Under the pieces are notes generated by a model. The model worked only from the letters and a program-made list of their open reading frames with translations. It did no database searches and was not told where the DNA came from. A program made the translations under genes and the position numbers. This document shows positions 1 to 6,443 of a DNA stretch of 12,336 bases, in pieces (the stretch's first letter is position 1; each line of letters opens with the position of its first letter). Where the stretch lies: NCBI GenBank assembly GCA_027081495.1, contig JALWKJ010000178.1, forward strand, positions 675 through 13,010. Direction: 5' to 3'. This stretch comes from Campylobacterales bacterium (GTDB taxonomy: Bacteria; Campylobacterota; Campylobacteria; Campylobacterales; QNZT01).

Positions 1-1
1 C

Positions 2-217
2 AATGAAACAATGCCAAAAGCTGCTAAAAGAACAAAATTTGAAAAAAATGCCGTAAACATTTGCAGCAAAATTATCCCAAATTCCAAAAACTATTCAATA
101 TCAACGAAAAAAATAAGTCAAAATGAAATTCAGGTAAAATTCTCAAAACCGCGTACAGATGAATACCATATAGGCATATTTCTCATAGATACACAAAAAT
201 GTGAACGGACAAGGTGA
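2..217 (+). CDS. 3' end of an unrecognised gene, 5' end outside window
   Basis: The reading frame is open from the left edge to TGA at 215-217, giving at least 71 residues. An ATG at 11 exists but has no Shine-Dalgarno sequence in the few bases available, so this is more likely the C-terminus of a longer protein than a complete 68-residue gene. The visible part is Lys/Ser/Asn-rich and basic, alternating short polar and beta-prone stretches (for example YHIGIFLID near the end). There are no membrane segments and no motif that I recognise. It converges on the Crp/Fnr gene with 56 bp between the stops. A second frame stays open just beyond the A5 run at 195-199, so a frameshifted C-terminus cannot be excluded. 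Confidence 0.4.
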   Translation, partial: NETMPKAAKRTKFEKNAVNICSKIIPNSKNYSISTKKISQNEIQVKFSKPRTDEYHIGIFLIDTQKCERTR

Positions 218-273
218 TGATAATAAGTTTATAGAAAAAAACCGTTATGCCTACAACTATCCATATATTAATA

Positions 274-1014
274 TTATGTTTTTGTCAAAAAATCTTGATC
301 GAGGATATCGCATTTTTTTATTAGTTTTTCAAGGTTTTTTACCGCGAGGTGTCCTCTTTTGCTGATGATGATCTCCTCTTCTTTTAGTTTGTGCATTTGT
401 GAACTAACGACTGATCGAACCGAACCTATCATCTCGGCTAGCGATTCATGCGAGAGCGAGTTTATAAGTTTTAGAGGATGGTGAGAACCGTTATGGTTTT
501 GTTCTGGTTCAATATGTTTTAAGATGAGATTTGCGAGTCTTGTAGTGGTATCGTGAAAGACGACCTCTTGTGAAAACGATTCGCATTTTCTCATCATCTT
601 TCCAAGATATGGTAAAAATCCACTGTTAAATTCGGGATGTTCACACATCCACTCTCTGGCTCTTTTAAGAGGTATGCGAAAAGCCTCTATATTGTCCATC
701 GCTATGGGAAAGACGGTATGCTCATTTCCGTCAAGAAGAGAAAAAACATCGAAAATATCCCCGCTGCTTAGCAAAAACAGAGCTATACTTCTGCCTGTCG
801 AAGGGTCGATTTGCGTTACTTTTAGGCGTCCCGAGACGATAATATGCAGATATTTTATGCCTATATCGCTATCGATAGTTTGAGTTTTTTTCAATATAAC
901 AGGCGTGCATTCAAAAATAATACTTCTTATCGTTTCCGGCTCAAGTTTGCCGAAAAGTTCGGAGTTTTTAAGTGTCTCAACGGCTTTTTCATATACCGGA
1001 TCGGATTTGTTCAT
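274..1014 (-). CDS. Crp/Fnr-family transcriptional regulator
   Basis: This is a 246-residue protein with the two-domain layout of the Crp/Fnr family. The N-terminal cyclic-nucleotide-binding-type beta-roll spans about residues 20-125, with YLHIIVSGRLKV and the LSSGDIFDVFSLLDG turn. A dimerisation helix follows at about 127-170, then a winged helix-turn-helix at about 187-235 (SLSHESLAEMIGSVRSVVSS). No N-terminal Fnr-type cysteine cluster is present, so it is not an Fe-S oxygen sensor of the Fnr kind, and the phosphate-binding Arg-Ser signature of cAMP-binding Crp is not evident. The effector is unknown. In the recognition helix Arg200 aligns with Crp Arg180, while the Crp contacts Glu181 and Arg185 are replaced by Ser201 and Ser205, which implies an altered DNA site. 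The start is supported by AAGG about 8 nt upstream. It lies 80 bp downstream of the coiled-coil gene on the same strand and is probably co-transcribed with it. Confidence 0.9.
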   Translation of the reverse strand: MNKSDPVYEKAVETLKNSELFGKLEPETIRSIIFECTPVILKKTQTIDSDIGIKYLHIIVSGRLKVTQIDPSTGRSIALFLLSSGDIFDVFSLLDGNEHTVFPIAMDNIEAFRIPLKRAREWMCEHPEFNSGFLPYLGKMMRKCESFSQEVVFHDTTTRLANLILKHIEPEQNHNGSHHPLKLINSLSHESLAEMIGSVRSVVSSQMHKLKEEEIIISKRGHLAVKNLEKLIKKCDILDQDFLTKT

Positions 1015-1039
1015 ACTGTGCCTTATTTACTTTGTTGAA

Positions 1040-1045
1040 ATATTA
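1040..1045 (-). promoter_or_regulatory. Possible weak internal -10 box for the regulator gene
   Basis: On the minus strand the sequence TGCTAATAT gives an extended -10-like element (TG-N-TAATAT, 4 of 6 matches to TATAAT) about 26 nt before the regulator start. No convincing -35 is visible. It would allow expression of the regulator independently of the upstream gene. Confidence 0.25.
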
Positions 1046-1094
1046 GCATTAAATTGTTGCACTTTTCGTAAAAAAAATGAATTATTTTTATATC

Positions 1095-1604
1095 TTATAT
1101 TTCAGCATCGAGAGCCGGTGGATTATAGTCGATTTTATCGGCTATTTTATCTATCCAGGTTACGACTTTTTTTTCCGTCTTGTGTAGATCGTTTTCAAAG
1201 ATATGATGCGACTTATCTTTTGCATAAGCTCTAAAGGCTTCTATCGATTCCAAAAGATGCGATTTTTCCGCCTCTATAGTGTCTTGGAGTTTTTCAGTCG
1301 CGACAAAAGCGGCTTTATGACTTTTAAATATACTTTCATGAGCGCTTTCACGGATGAGTTCGGTTATGGTTTCAGCGGCGTTTTTTAAGATCTCCTGCAT
1401 CTTTTCGGATTTTAATCCTACCCCTTCTTCTATGCCTTCGAGGATTTCATAAGTAATGCTTTCAATCGACTGCCCCGTTTTTTTACTTTCGTATAAGGCT
1501 TTTTTGTAAACATCTTTCAATACCGACTCGACCTTTTTATAGTCGAATTTACCTTCTTTAAAAAGGGCTTGCACTTTTTTTCTTATCTCATCCTTATAAG
1601 ACAT
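1095..1604 (-). CDS. Small helical/coiled-coil protein of unknown function (DUF6781-like)
   Basis: This is a 169-residue, charged, almost wholly alpha-helical protein rich in Lys, Glu and Ala. It has long amphipathic stretches at about residues 15-150 and no signal peptide or membrane segment, so it is cytoplasmic. It resembles the poorly characterised DUF6781 proteins, and loosely phasin-like proteins. That family assignment is from memory and is tentative. An ATG at 1634 would add ten residues, but the start at 1604 is preferred. It has AAAGGAG about 5-9 nt upstream, and the -10 box at 1641-1646 predicts a transcript beginning at about 1634, leaving no leader for the longer form. It is the first gene of a minus-strand pair with the Crp/Fnr regulator and is transcribed divergently from the membrane-protein/PPK2 operon across a shared palindrome. 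A role in the same stress or energy response is inferred from context only. Confidence 0.8.
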   Translation of the reverse strand: MSYKDEIRKKVQALFKEGKFDYKKVESVLKDVYKKALYESKKTGQSIESITYEILEGIEEGVGLKSEKMQEILKNAAETITELIRESAHESIFKSHKAAFVATEKLQDTIEAEKSHLLESIEAFRAYAKDKSHHIFENDLHKTEKKVVTWIDKIADKIDYNPPALDAEI

Positions 1605-1640
1605 TTTATCTCCTTTGTGTAAGCTTATTACCATAAAAAC

Positions 1641-1646
1641 ATTATA
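1641..1646 (-). promoter_or_regulatory. -10 box of the leftward promoter
   Basis: A perfect TATAAT lies on the minus strand within GCATATAATG. Transcription would start near 1634, giving a leader of about 30 nt to the ATG at 1604. No -35 hexamer stands at the right distance. That position is taken by the palindrome at 1668-1683, whose centre is 32 bp from the centre of this box, the class II activator spacing. Confidence 0.7.
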
Positions 1647-1667
1647 TGCAAATAAAAGCTAAGATTC

Positions 1668-1683
1668 TGTCAGTTAACTGACA
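1668..1683. promoter_or_regulatory. Perfect 16-bp palindromic operator, TGTCA-N6-TGACA
   Basis: The sequence TGTCAGTTAACTGACA is its own reverse complement, centred at 1675.5. It has the length and half-site spacing of Crp/Fnr-family sites (Crp TGTGA-N6-TCACA), and its left half-site equals that reported for the CO sensor CooA (TGTCA-N6-CGACA). It is centred at -41.5 with respect to the predicted starts of both divergent transcripts (about 1634 and about 1717). The likely ligand is the Crp/Fnr protein encoded at 274-1014. Binding and sign of control are inferred. Activation fits the spacing and the missing -35 boxes, but repression by occlusion is possible. Confidence 0.75.
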
Positions 1684-1704
1684 TATATATGTTAATTACT
1701 ATGT

Positions 1705-1710
1705 TATAAT
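1705..1710 (+). promoter_or_regulatory. -10 box of the rightward promoter
   Basis: A perfect TATAAT is followed by a predicted start near 1717 and a leader of about 25 nt to the ATG at 1742. A near-consensus CTGACA lies in the palindrome arm but is 21 bp away, too far to act as a normal -35. Its centre lies 32 bp from the palindrome centre, mirroring the leftward promoter. Confidence 0.7.
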
Positions 1711-1741
1711 ACTCTACTTTAAGATAGACGGAGGTGAGATC

Positions 1742-2659
1742 ATGAAAACGACAGAGGTGATTTTGCGTAGCATCAAGGATACGCTTAGTTGGAATGTGAT
1801 TAAAATCGCACTCATTACCGGTGTGCCGCTTGCGATTTTATGGCTTGGTATCGCGATTTTTATGTGGTCGCCCATCGTACATTTGAGCGAAAGATTTATA
1901 GGGTGGGTGCCTTTTTCGATTCTCAAAGCAAACGGCGCGTTTTTATTAGGCGGTTTTTTCTGGTTTCAGGCCGTGCTTATAACTTTCGCTTTGATCGTTG
2001 CGCTTTTTAATGTTCCTATCTTTCGAATGCTTGATTCTAAAAAATATACGCATTTTTCTATTTTACTGTTGCTTTTTATCGCGCTTGGATGGACGCTGTT
2101 TGCATTTTTAAACTGGGATTTGGTTTATAAAGAAGTCGCGAAAGTATTGACTTGGTTTCCTTTTGAAACGCTCCAGGCGGGCGTGGCTTCGATGCTTGCG
2201 GCTTTAATCTTTTATAACCTCTTTATAGTTTCTTTATCGATTGGCGTGCTGATGATGAGAAAATCTTTTTTGCATGCTCTTCAAAAAAGAGACTATCCTC
2301 ATGCCGTATTACTGCAAAAAGATCAGCAAAGCAGTTTTTTACCCGTAGCTTTTCGAGATATTGTCGTATTCGCCGTGTTGATAATTTTATTTTTCCCTCT
2401 GTTGTTCGTGCCTTTTTTCAATATAGCCGTTCAAGTTCTTTTATGGGCATGGCTTATAAAAGAGTCTTATTATCTAAGCGTATCTTCGCTTTACGCGACA
2501 AAAGAAGAGATTGAAAAGCTTAGAAAGCATCAGATCGTTTTATGGACTATAGCGTTTTTTGCGTCGCTTTTCAATCTTGTGCCCGTGGTAAATATTTTGG
2601 CGCCGTTTTTTGCGATTGTGATGTATTTTCACTGGGTGATGCTAAATAAATCCTCATAA
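1742..2659 (+). CDS. Polytopic membrane protein, EI24/CysZ-like
   Basis: This is a 305-residue integral inner-membrane protein. Hydrophobic segments lie at about residues 20-45, 66-90, 102-122, 145-175, 208-245 and 268-298. The C-terminal part has WLIKESYYLSVSSLY followed by LVPVVNILAPFFAIVMYFHW, which resembles the conserved end of the EI24/CysZ-type family (Pfam EI24). CysZ of E. coli is a sulfate transporter, but distant EI24 proteins in Campylobacterota are uncharacterised, so no substrate is assigned. The start is well supported by GGAGGTGA at 1730-1737, the strongest ribosome binding site in the window. It is the first gene of the rightward operon, directly behind the palindrome-controlled promoter, with the permease 12 nt downstream. 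Confidence 0.75.
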   Translation: MKTTEVILRSIKDTLSWNVIKIALITGVPLAILWLGIAIFMWSPIVHLSERFIGWVPFSILKANGAFLLGGFFWFQAVLITFALIVALFNVPIFRMLDSKKYTHFSILLLLFIALGWTLFAFLNWDLVYKEVAKVLTWFPFETLQAGVASMLAALIFYNLFIVSLSIGVLMMRKSFLHALQKRDYPHAVLLQKDQQSSFLPVAFRDIVVFAVLIILFFPLLFVPFFNIAVQVLLWAWLIKESYYLSVSSLYATKEEIEKLRKHQIVLWTIAFFASLFNLVPVVNILAPFFAIVMYFHWVMLNKSS

Positions 2660-2671
2660 GCAAAATCCGCG

Positions 2672-3166
2672 ATGTACTCTAAAAAAAAGATAGGTTTTTT
2701 AGAAGCGTACAGCATAGGAGTGGGAGGAATGGTCGGAGGCGGTATTTTTGCCGTGCTTGGACTAACGATAACGCTTGCGGGAGGTGGAGCCGGAGTTTCA
2801 TTTTTACTCGCGGGTTTGATCGCTTTGCTGACAACCTATTCTTACATAAAACTCTCTTTGCGATATCCAAGCGAAGGGGGAACCATAGAGTTTATCGTGC
2901 AGGGATTTGGAAATACCGTTTTTGCCGGTTGGGTAAATACTCTGTTGATGGTAAGCTACATAATCATGTTAGCCCTATATGCGTACGCTTTTGGAAGTTA
3001 CGGTTCTGTTTTGTTCGCGGGCGTTGAAATAGCGTGGCTCGAGCAGATGCTTATCGCCCTGGTACTTGTCGTTTTTGTTGTTGTAAATTTATTGGGAGCC
3101 GCGCTTACCGGAAAGGCTGAAGACTGGATGGTTTTTTATAAAGCTTTTTATTTTGATTCTTTTTAG
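2672..3166 (+). CDS. APC-family amino-acid permease, N-terminal part (frameshifted)
   Basis: These 164 codons encode the first third of an APC-superfamily transporter. TM1 carries the family glycine motif (IGVGGMVGGGIFAVLG, residues 16-31), followed by hydrophobic segments at about 40-60, 85-110 and 123-145. After GKAEDWMVF the frame leaves the family pattern and stops at 3164. The missing continuation (IKLFILILF and onward) is present in the next forward frame, so this and the fragment at 3153-4040 are one gene of about 450 residues and 12 membrane segments, split by one extra T in the T6 run at 3132-3137. No clear Shine-Dalgarno precedes the ATG at 2672, and translation may be coupled to the upstream gene 12 nt away. 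The substrate is probably an amino acid or amine, unassigned. As read, the product would be inactive. Confidence 0.8.
   Translation: MYSKKKIGFLEAYSIGVGGMVGGGIFAVLGLTITLAGGGAGVSFLLAGLIALLTTYSYIKLSLRYPSEGGTIEFIVQGFGNTVFAGWVNTLLMVSYIIMLALYAYAFGSYGSVLFAGVEIAWLEQMLIALVLVVFVVVNLLGAALTGKAEDWMVFYKAFYFDSF
3132..3137 (+). other. Frameshift site: T6 run in the permease gene
   Basis: Reading GTT TTT and then skipping one T restores ATA AAG CTT TTT ATT, giving an uninterrupted EDWMVFIKLFILILF across the break. The shift needed is +1 (or one T too many in the sequence). This is not the -1 shift produced by X XXY YYZ slippery sites, and the run is short for transcriptional slippage. A sequencing/assembly indel or a very recent mutation is most likely. 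Confidence 0.8.
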
Positions 3167-4040
3167 CGCGACCTGTTTTTTTACGATAGATCCCGCAAAA
3201 ATCTCTTTTTGTGAATGGAAATCGCCTTTGTCCATTTTCACCGGCGGGCTAATAATCTTTTTGGCATATGAAGGGTTTGAACTTATCGCAAATACCGCAG
3301 CGGATATAAAAGAACCCCAAAAAAATCTACCCAAAGCATATCTATGGTCTGTTTTATCGGTTATCGCTCTTTATGTGATCGTGGCTGTCGTAGCGGTGGG
3401 AAATCTTACTCCCGAACAAGTGATAAAAGCAAAAGATTACGCTCTTGCGGTTGCGGCGGAGCCGTTTTTCGGAAAGAGCGGATTTATCGTCATAGCGATC
3501 GCGGCAATGCTTTCAACCGCTTCGGCTATCAACGCCACTCTTTACGGAGGAGGGCGCATAAGCTATCTTATAGCAAAATACGGAGAACTCCCGTCGGGAT
3601 TTAAGAAAAAGGTTAAAAACGGATATGAGGGAATGATCATCATAGGGCTTTTGGCCATAATCTTTGCGACTTCGTTTGATCTGGAAAATATTTCAGTTGC
3701 GGGAAGTTTCGGTTTTTTGACGATTTTCGGACTTGTAAATTTGGCAAATTTTCTTTTATATAAAGAGACAAAATCAAATAGATGGATTTCGTTTTCGGCA
3801 TTTTTGGCGTGTCTTGGCTCGGCTGTCGTCTTAATAGGTTACAATTTAACTCACAATCCTAAATCTTTAATATCCGTAGCCGTCGTTGTCGTGAGCACTT
3901 TTGTTTTCAGTTATCTTTATAGGCTTTATAGAGATCGCCAACCTCTAAACGAGTATCTCGACAAGAGACTTGCAAAAAAAGAGCGGATTCAAAGCTCTTT
4001 AGATGAAAAAGGAAGTAATGATGCAAAAGAGAATCTATAA
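3153..4040 (+). CDS. APC-family amino-acid permease, C-terminal part (frameshifted)
   Basis: This is the continuation of the permease begun at 2672. The frame is actually open from upstream of 3132, and the TTG at 3153 is only a nominal start without a ribosome binding site. The coding region holds the APC TM6-type motif LAYEGFELIANTAADIKEPQ near its start. Further hydrophobic segments cover TM7 (LSVIALYVIVAVVAV), TM8 (FIVIAIAAMLSTASAINATL) and four more towards the C-terminus. It ends in a charged cytoplasmic tail of about 40 residues. The sequence shows no other damage and keeps normal codon use, arguing against an old pseudogene. Its 3' end overlaps the start of the PPK2 gene by about 20 nt. 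Confidence 0.8.
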   Translation: MILFSATCFFTIDPAKISFCEWKSPLSIFTGGLIIFLAYEGFELIANTAADIKEPQKNLPKAYLWSVLSVIALYVIVAVVAVGNLTPEQVIKAKDYALAVAAEPFFGKSGFIVIAIAAMLSTASAINATLYGGGRISYLIAKYGELPSGFKKKVKNGYEGMIIIGLLAIIFATSFDLENISVAGSFGFLTIFGLVNLANFLLYKETKSNRWISFSAFLACLGSAVVLIGYNLTHNPKSLISVAVVVVSTFVFSYLYRLYRDRQPLNEYLDKRLAKKERIQSSLDEKGSNDAKENL

Positions 4041-4779
4041 AAAAGAGCTTTACGACTTACAGGTTGAACTCGTAAAGTTTCAAAAAAGCGTTATCGCCGA
4101 CGGTAAAAAGGTATGTATCATATTTGAAGGGCGAGATAGCGCGGGTAAAGACGGAACCATAAAGCGTTTTAGCGAGCATTTAAGTCCTCGCGAGATTCGC
4201 ATCGTAGCGTTATCAAAACCGTCGAACAAAGATACGATGTCTTGGTATTTTCAAAGATATGTACCGCATCTTCCAAGTGGAGAAGAGATAGTTTTTTTCA
4301 ACAGAAGCTGGTATAACAGAGCGGGAGTTGAAAAAGTTTTTGGCTTCTGCACAAAAGAGGAGCATAAGCTTTTTATGGAAGAGGTAGGAGATTTTGAGCA
4401 TTTGCTGACGCGTTCGAAGATGATCTTTTTCAAATATTATCTTGATATTTCAAAAGATGAGCAAAAAAGAAGACTTGACGAGCGAAGAAGAAACCCTCTT
4501 AAACAGTGGAAGATAAGTCCTATAGACGAAAAAGCGCAACTGATGTGGGACGAATACTCCAAAGCGAGAGACGAGATGTTCATAAAAACCGATTTTGTCT
4601 ATGCTCCTTGGACGGTAGTGCATACCGATGACAAAAAAGAGGCGCGTATAAATACTTTAAAGCATTTTCTCTCTCATGTAGAATATGAAAACAAAGATGA
4701 GAGTAAGCTGTTTTACGATAACGATGTGGTTTTTGCATTTTCAATGGAAGCTCTCAAAGAGGGTAAGATATTTCCATAA
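4021..4779 (+). CDS. ppk2: Polyphosphate kinase 2 (class I PPK2)
   Basis: This 252-residue cytoplasmic P-loop kinase transfers phosphate between polyphosphate and nucleoside diphosphates/triphosphates. In vivo most PPK2 enzymes make GTP or ATP from polyphosphate. Walker A is GRDSAGK at residues 37-43, and the Walker B region is FNRSWYNRAGVE from residue 93. A basic lid (RRRNPLKQWK, about 155-164) and the QRYVPHLP segment are also typical of the one-domain class I form. The Walker B position usually written as Asp in FDRSWYNR is Asn here, a variation also seen in other PPK2 classes. Candidate starts are ATG at 4003, 4018 and 4021. AAAAAGGAAG at 4006-4015 favours 4021 (or 4018) and argues against 4003. 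The start lies inside the permease 3' end, suggesting translational coupling, and the Usp gene follows 11 nt downstream. Confidence 0.93.
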   Translation: MQKRIYKKELYDLQVELVKFQKSVIADGKKVCIIFEGRDSAGKDGTIKRFSEHLSPREIRIVALSKPSNKDTMSWYFQRYVPHLPSGEEIVFFNRSWYNRAGVEKVFGFCTKEEHKLFMEEVGDFEHLLTRSKMIFFKYYLDISKDEQKRRLDERRRNPLKQWKISPIDEKAQLMWDEYSKARDEMFIKTDFVYAPWTVVHTDDKKEARINTLKHFLSHVEYENKDESKLFYDNDVVFAFSMEALKEGKIFP

Positions 4780-4790
4780 GGAGAAAGAGT

Positions 4791-5603
4791 ATGAAAAAGA
4801 TAAATAGAATTTTAACCGTTTTCAACGGTTTTGATAGATGTGATGAGCTTTTAAAAAAGAGCGCCGAAATATCAAAAGAGCATGATTGCGGTATAACTTT
4901 GATGTTCGTTAGAGAAGAGGCATTGTTTGAGCTGCCTCTTTTTTCGAAAAAAGAAGTCGATATCAATGAGATAAAAAAAGAGATAAAAAGAAGAGCGAAA
5001 GAGGAAAAAATAGAAAATCCCGCGATTTTGGTTTATGAAAACGATACTGCCGATAGAGTCGCGTTAGAAGCAAAAAGAGAAGAAGATAGTCTTATTATCA
5101 CTCTTTATAACGAAAAAATTACTTCATCTATCATAAAAAAAGTAAATACGCCGGTACTTGTACTAAAAAGTGGGTTTCATGAGTATTTAAAATCGGTTTT
5201 GGCTGTCGATGTCGTTGAAGGAAAAGATTGTCTTCTTTTTTTACGAAATCTTTTTAAAGGCGTACAGCCGTATCTTTTTCAGGATTTTTTATATTTTCCT
5301 ATGCCCGTTGTCGATCCGGCGATCGAGCCTTTTGATACGGTAGGCAACGGGATGGAGTATTCGCAGCTTCTTGAGATTCGTAAAGAGGCTTTTTACGAGT
5401 TTTGTAAAAAGGCGGGGGTTGAAGGCGAATTTGTTGTCGGCGAAGGGTCTATAGATGAAGATATAAACTCGTTTGCAAAATCAAAAGAGGCGGATTTGAT
5501 AGTGATTTGCGCAAATGATACCGGCACTATTTTAGCGGATAGTATCCCCGATATTCTTTTAAAAAGCCAAAACGATCTGTTGGTGATTTTTCAAAACAGA
5601 TGA
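4791..5603 (+). CDS. Universal stress protein, tandem UspA-like domains
   Basis: This 270-residue cytoplasmic protein appears to be built from two Usp folds, about residues 1-127 and 130-270. The first opens with RILTVFNGFDRCDELLKKSAEI and ends in TPVLVLKSG. The second opens at SVLAVDVVEG and ends in NDLLVIFQ, with ADLIVICANDTG before the last helix. The ATP-binding signature G-2x-G-9x-G(S/T) is only partly recognisable (a DTGT before ILADSIPDILLKSQ), so nucleotide binding is uncertain. GGAG about 8 nt ahead of the ATG supports the start. It sits between PPK2 and exonuclease III, and its stop overlaps the next start (ATGA), so the three are clearly co-transcribed. Usp proteins generally respond to starvation, oxidative or energy stress. 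The specific role here is unknown. Confidence 0.8.
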   Translation: MKKINRILTVFNGFDRCDELLKKSAEISKEHDCGITLMFVREEALFELPLFSKKEVDINEIKKEIKRRAKEEKIENPAILVYENDTADRVALEAKREEDSLIITLYNEKITSSIIKKVNTPVLVLKSGFHEYLKSVLAVDVVEGKDCLLFLRNLFKGVQPYLFQDFLYFPMPVVDPAIEPFDTVGNGMEYSQLLEIRKEAFYEFCKKAGVEGEFVVGEGSIDEDINSFAKSKEADLIVICANDTGTILADSIPDILLKSQNDLLVIFQNR

Positions 5604-6382
5604 AAATAGCGACTTTTAATGTCAACTCCATAAGAGCTAGAGAAGAACTGACAATAGAGTGGCTTGAGAAAAAAAATCCTATCGATATACTCTGTCTTCA
5701 AGAGTTAAAGTGTGAAGAGACGAAATTTCCCAAAGAGTCGTTTGAACGGCTTGGGTATAAGATAGCCGTAAATTCGCAAAAAAGATACAACGGAGTGGCG
5801 ATTTGTTCAAAAAGAGGATTTGAAAGAGTAAAGAAAATTTTCGATATACCCGTTTTGGACGAACAAAAGAGGCTTATAGAGGTTCAAATCGGCGATATTA
5901 TTATTTTAAATATTTATGCTCCTCATGGCGAAAGCGATGAAAATGATCCTAAACATAAATTTAAAATGGATTTTTATGACGCTTTGAAAAAGTATGTAAG
6001 CGCTCTTTTGCACATGAACGAAAGAGTTATACTCACCGGTGATATGAATGTAGCGCTTGCGAATATAGATGTTTACGATGCAAAGGTTTTTGAAAATAGA
6101 GTGGGTTTTTTAGAGAGTGAAAAGCAAAAGCTTAGAGAGTTGCTAAAAATTGGACTATTTGATTGTTTTAGAGAAAAATATCCGGATAAAAAGGCTTTTA
6201 CTTGGTGGGATTATAGAACCGCCGCTATCTGGAGAGACGAGGGGATGAGGATAGATTATATTTTATCGAGCGCAAAACTTTTAAAAAAATGTATAGAGAT
6301 AAATGTCGATTTATGGACAAGAAGAAGACGCTCTCCTACGCCAAGCGATCATGCTCCGCTCGTAGCGGAAATTGCCGACTAA
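5600..6382 (+). CDS. xth: Exodeoxyribonuclease III / AP endonuclease
   Basis: This is a 260-residue member of the exonuclease III family of Mg-dependent nucleases, which cut 5' to abasic sites and remove 3' blocking groups in base-excision repair. Every catalytic element is visible: Asn7 in FNVNSIR, Glu35 in LQELK, Tyr106 in IYAPHG, Asp148 and Asn150 in GDMNVA, Asp219 in RIDYIL, and Asp250-His251 in SDHAPL. The length is close to the 268 residues of E. coli Xth. GDMNVA in place of the commoner GDFNVA is conservative. The start codon overlaps the Usp stop as ATGA, so translation is probably coupled. It ends the rightward operon, although no clear hairpin terminator separates it from pgm. Confidence 0.95.
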   Translation: MKIATFNVNSIRAREELTIEWLEKKNPIDILCLQELKCEETKFPKESFERLGYKIAVNSQKRYNGVAICSKRGFERVKKIFDIPVLDEQKRLIEVQIGDIIILNIYAPHGESDENDPKHKFKMDFYDALKKYVSALLHMNERVILTGDMNVALANIDVYDAKVFENRVGFLESEKQKLRELLKIGLFDCFREKYPDKKAFTWWDYRTAAIWRDEGMRIDYILSSAKLLKKCIEINVDLWTRRRRSPTPSDHAPLVAEIAD

Positions 6383-6405
6383 TGCTACTCGTACGATTTA
6401 TTGGA

Positions 6406-6411
6406 TACAAT
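6406..6411 (+). promoter_or_regulatory. Candidate -10 box for pgm
   Basis: TACAAT within GGATACAATTTC sits in the 61-bp gap before pgm and would start transcription near 6418. No -35 match is visible, which is usual for sigma-70 promoters in this group. pgm may also be read through from xth. A good ribosome binding site, GAAGGAG, precedes the pgm ATG. Confidence 0.45.
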
Positions 6412-6443
6412 TTCAAAAGATTTAATCCATCGAAGGAGTTTAG

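Noticed and set aside
263..273. ATATTAATAT palindrome between the convergent gene ends
   Set aside because: A/T-only and short. It is a common chance occurrence in AT-rich DNA and is not associated with a T-tract.
905..1234. Plus-strand open frame over the regulator start and the coiled-coil gene end
   Set aside because: It is antisense to two well-supported genes, lacks a ribosome binding site and has no protein-like pattern.
3128..3145. Programmed -1 ribosomal frameshifting at the T6 run in the permease
   Set aside because: Restoring the frame needs +1, the heptamer register is wrong, and an insertion/deletion explains it more simply.
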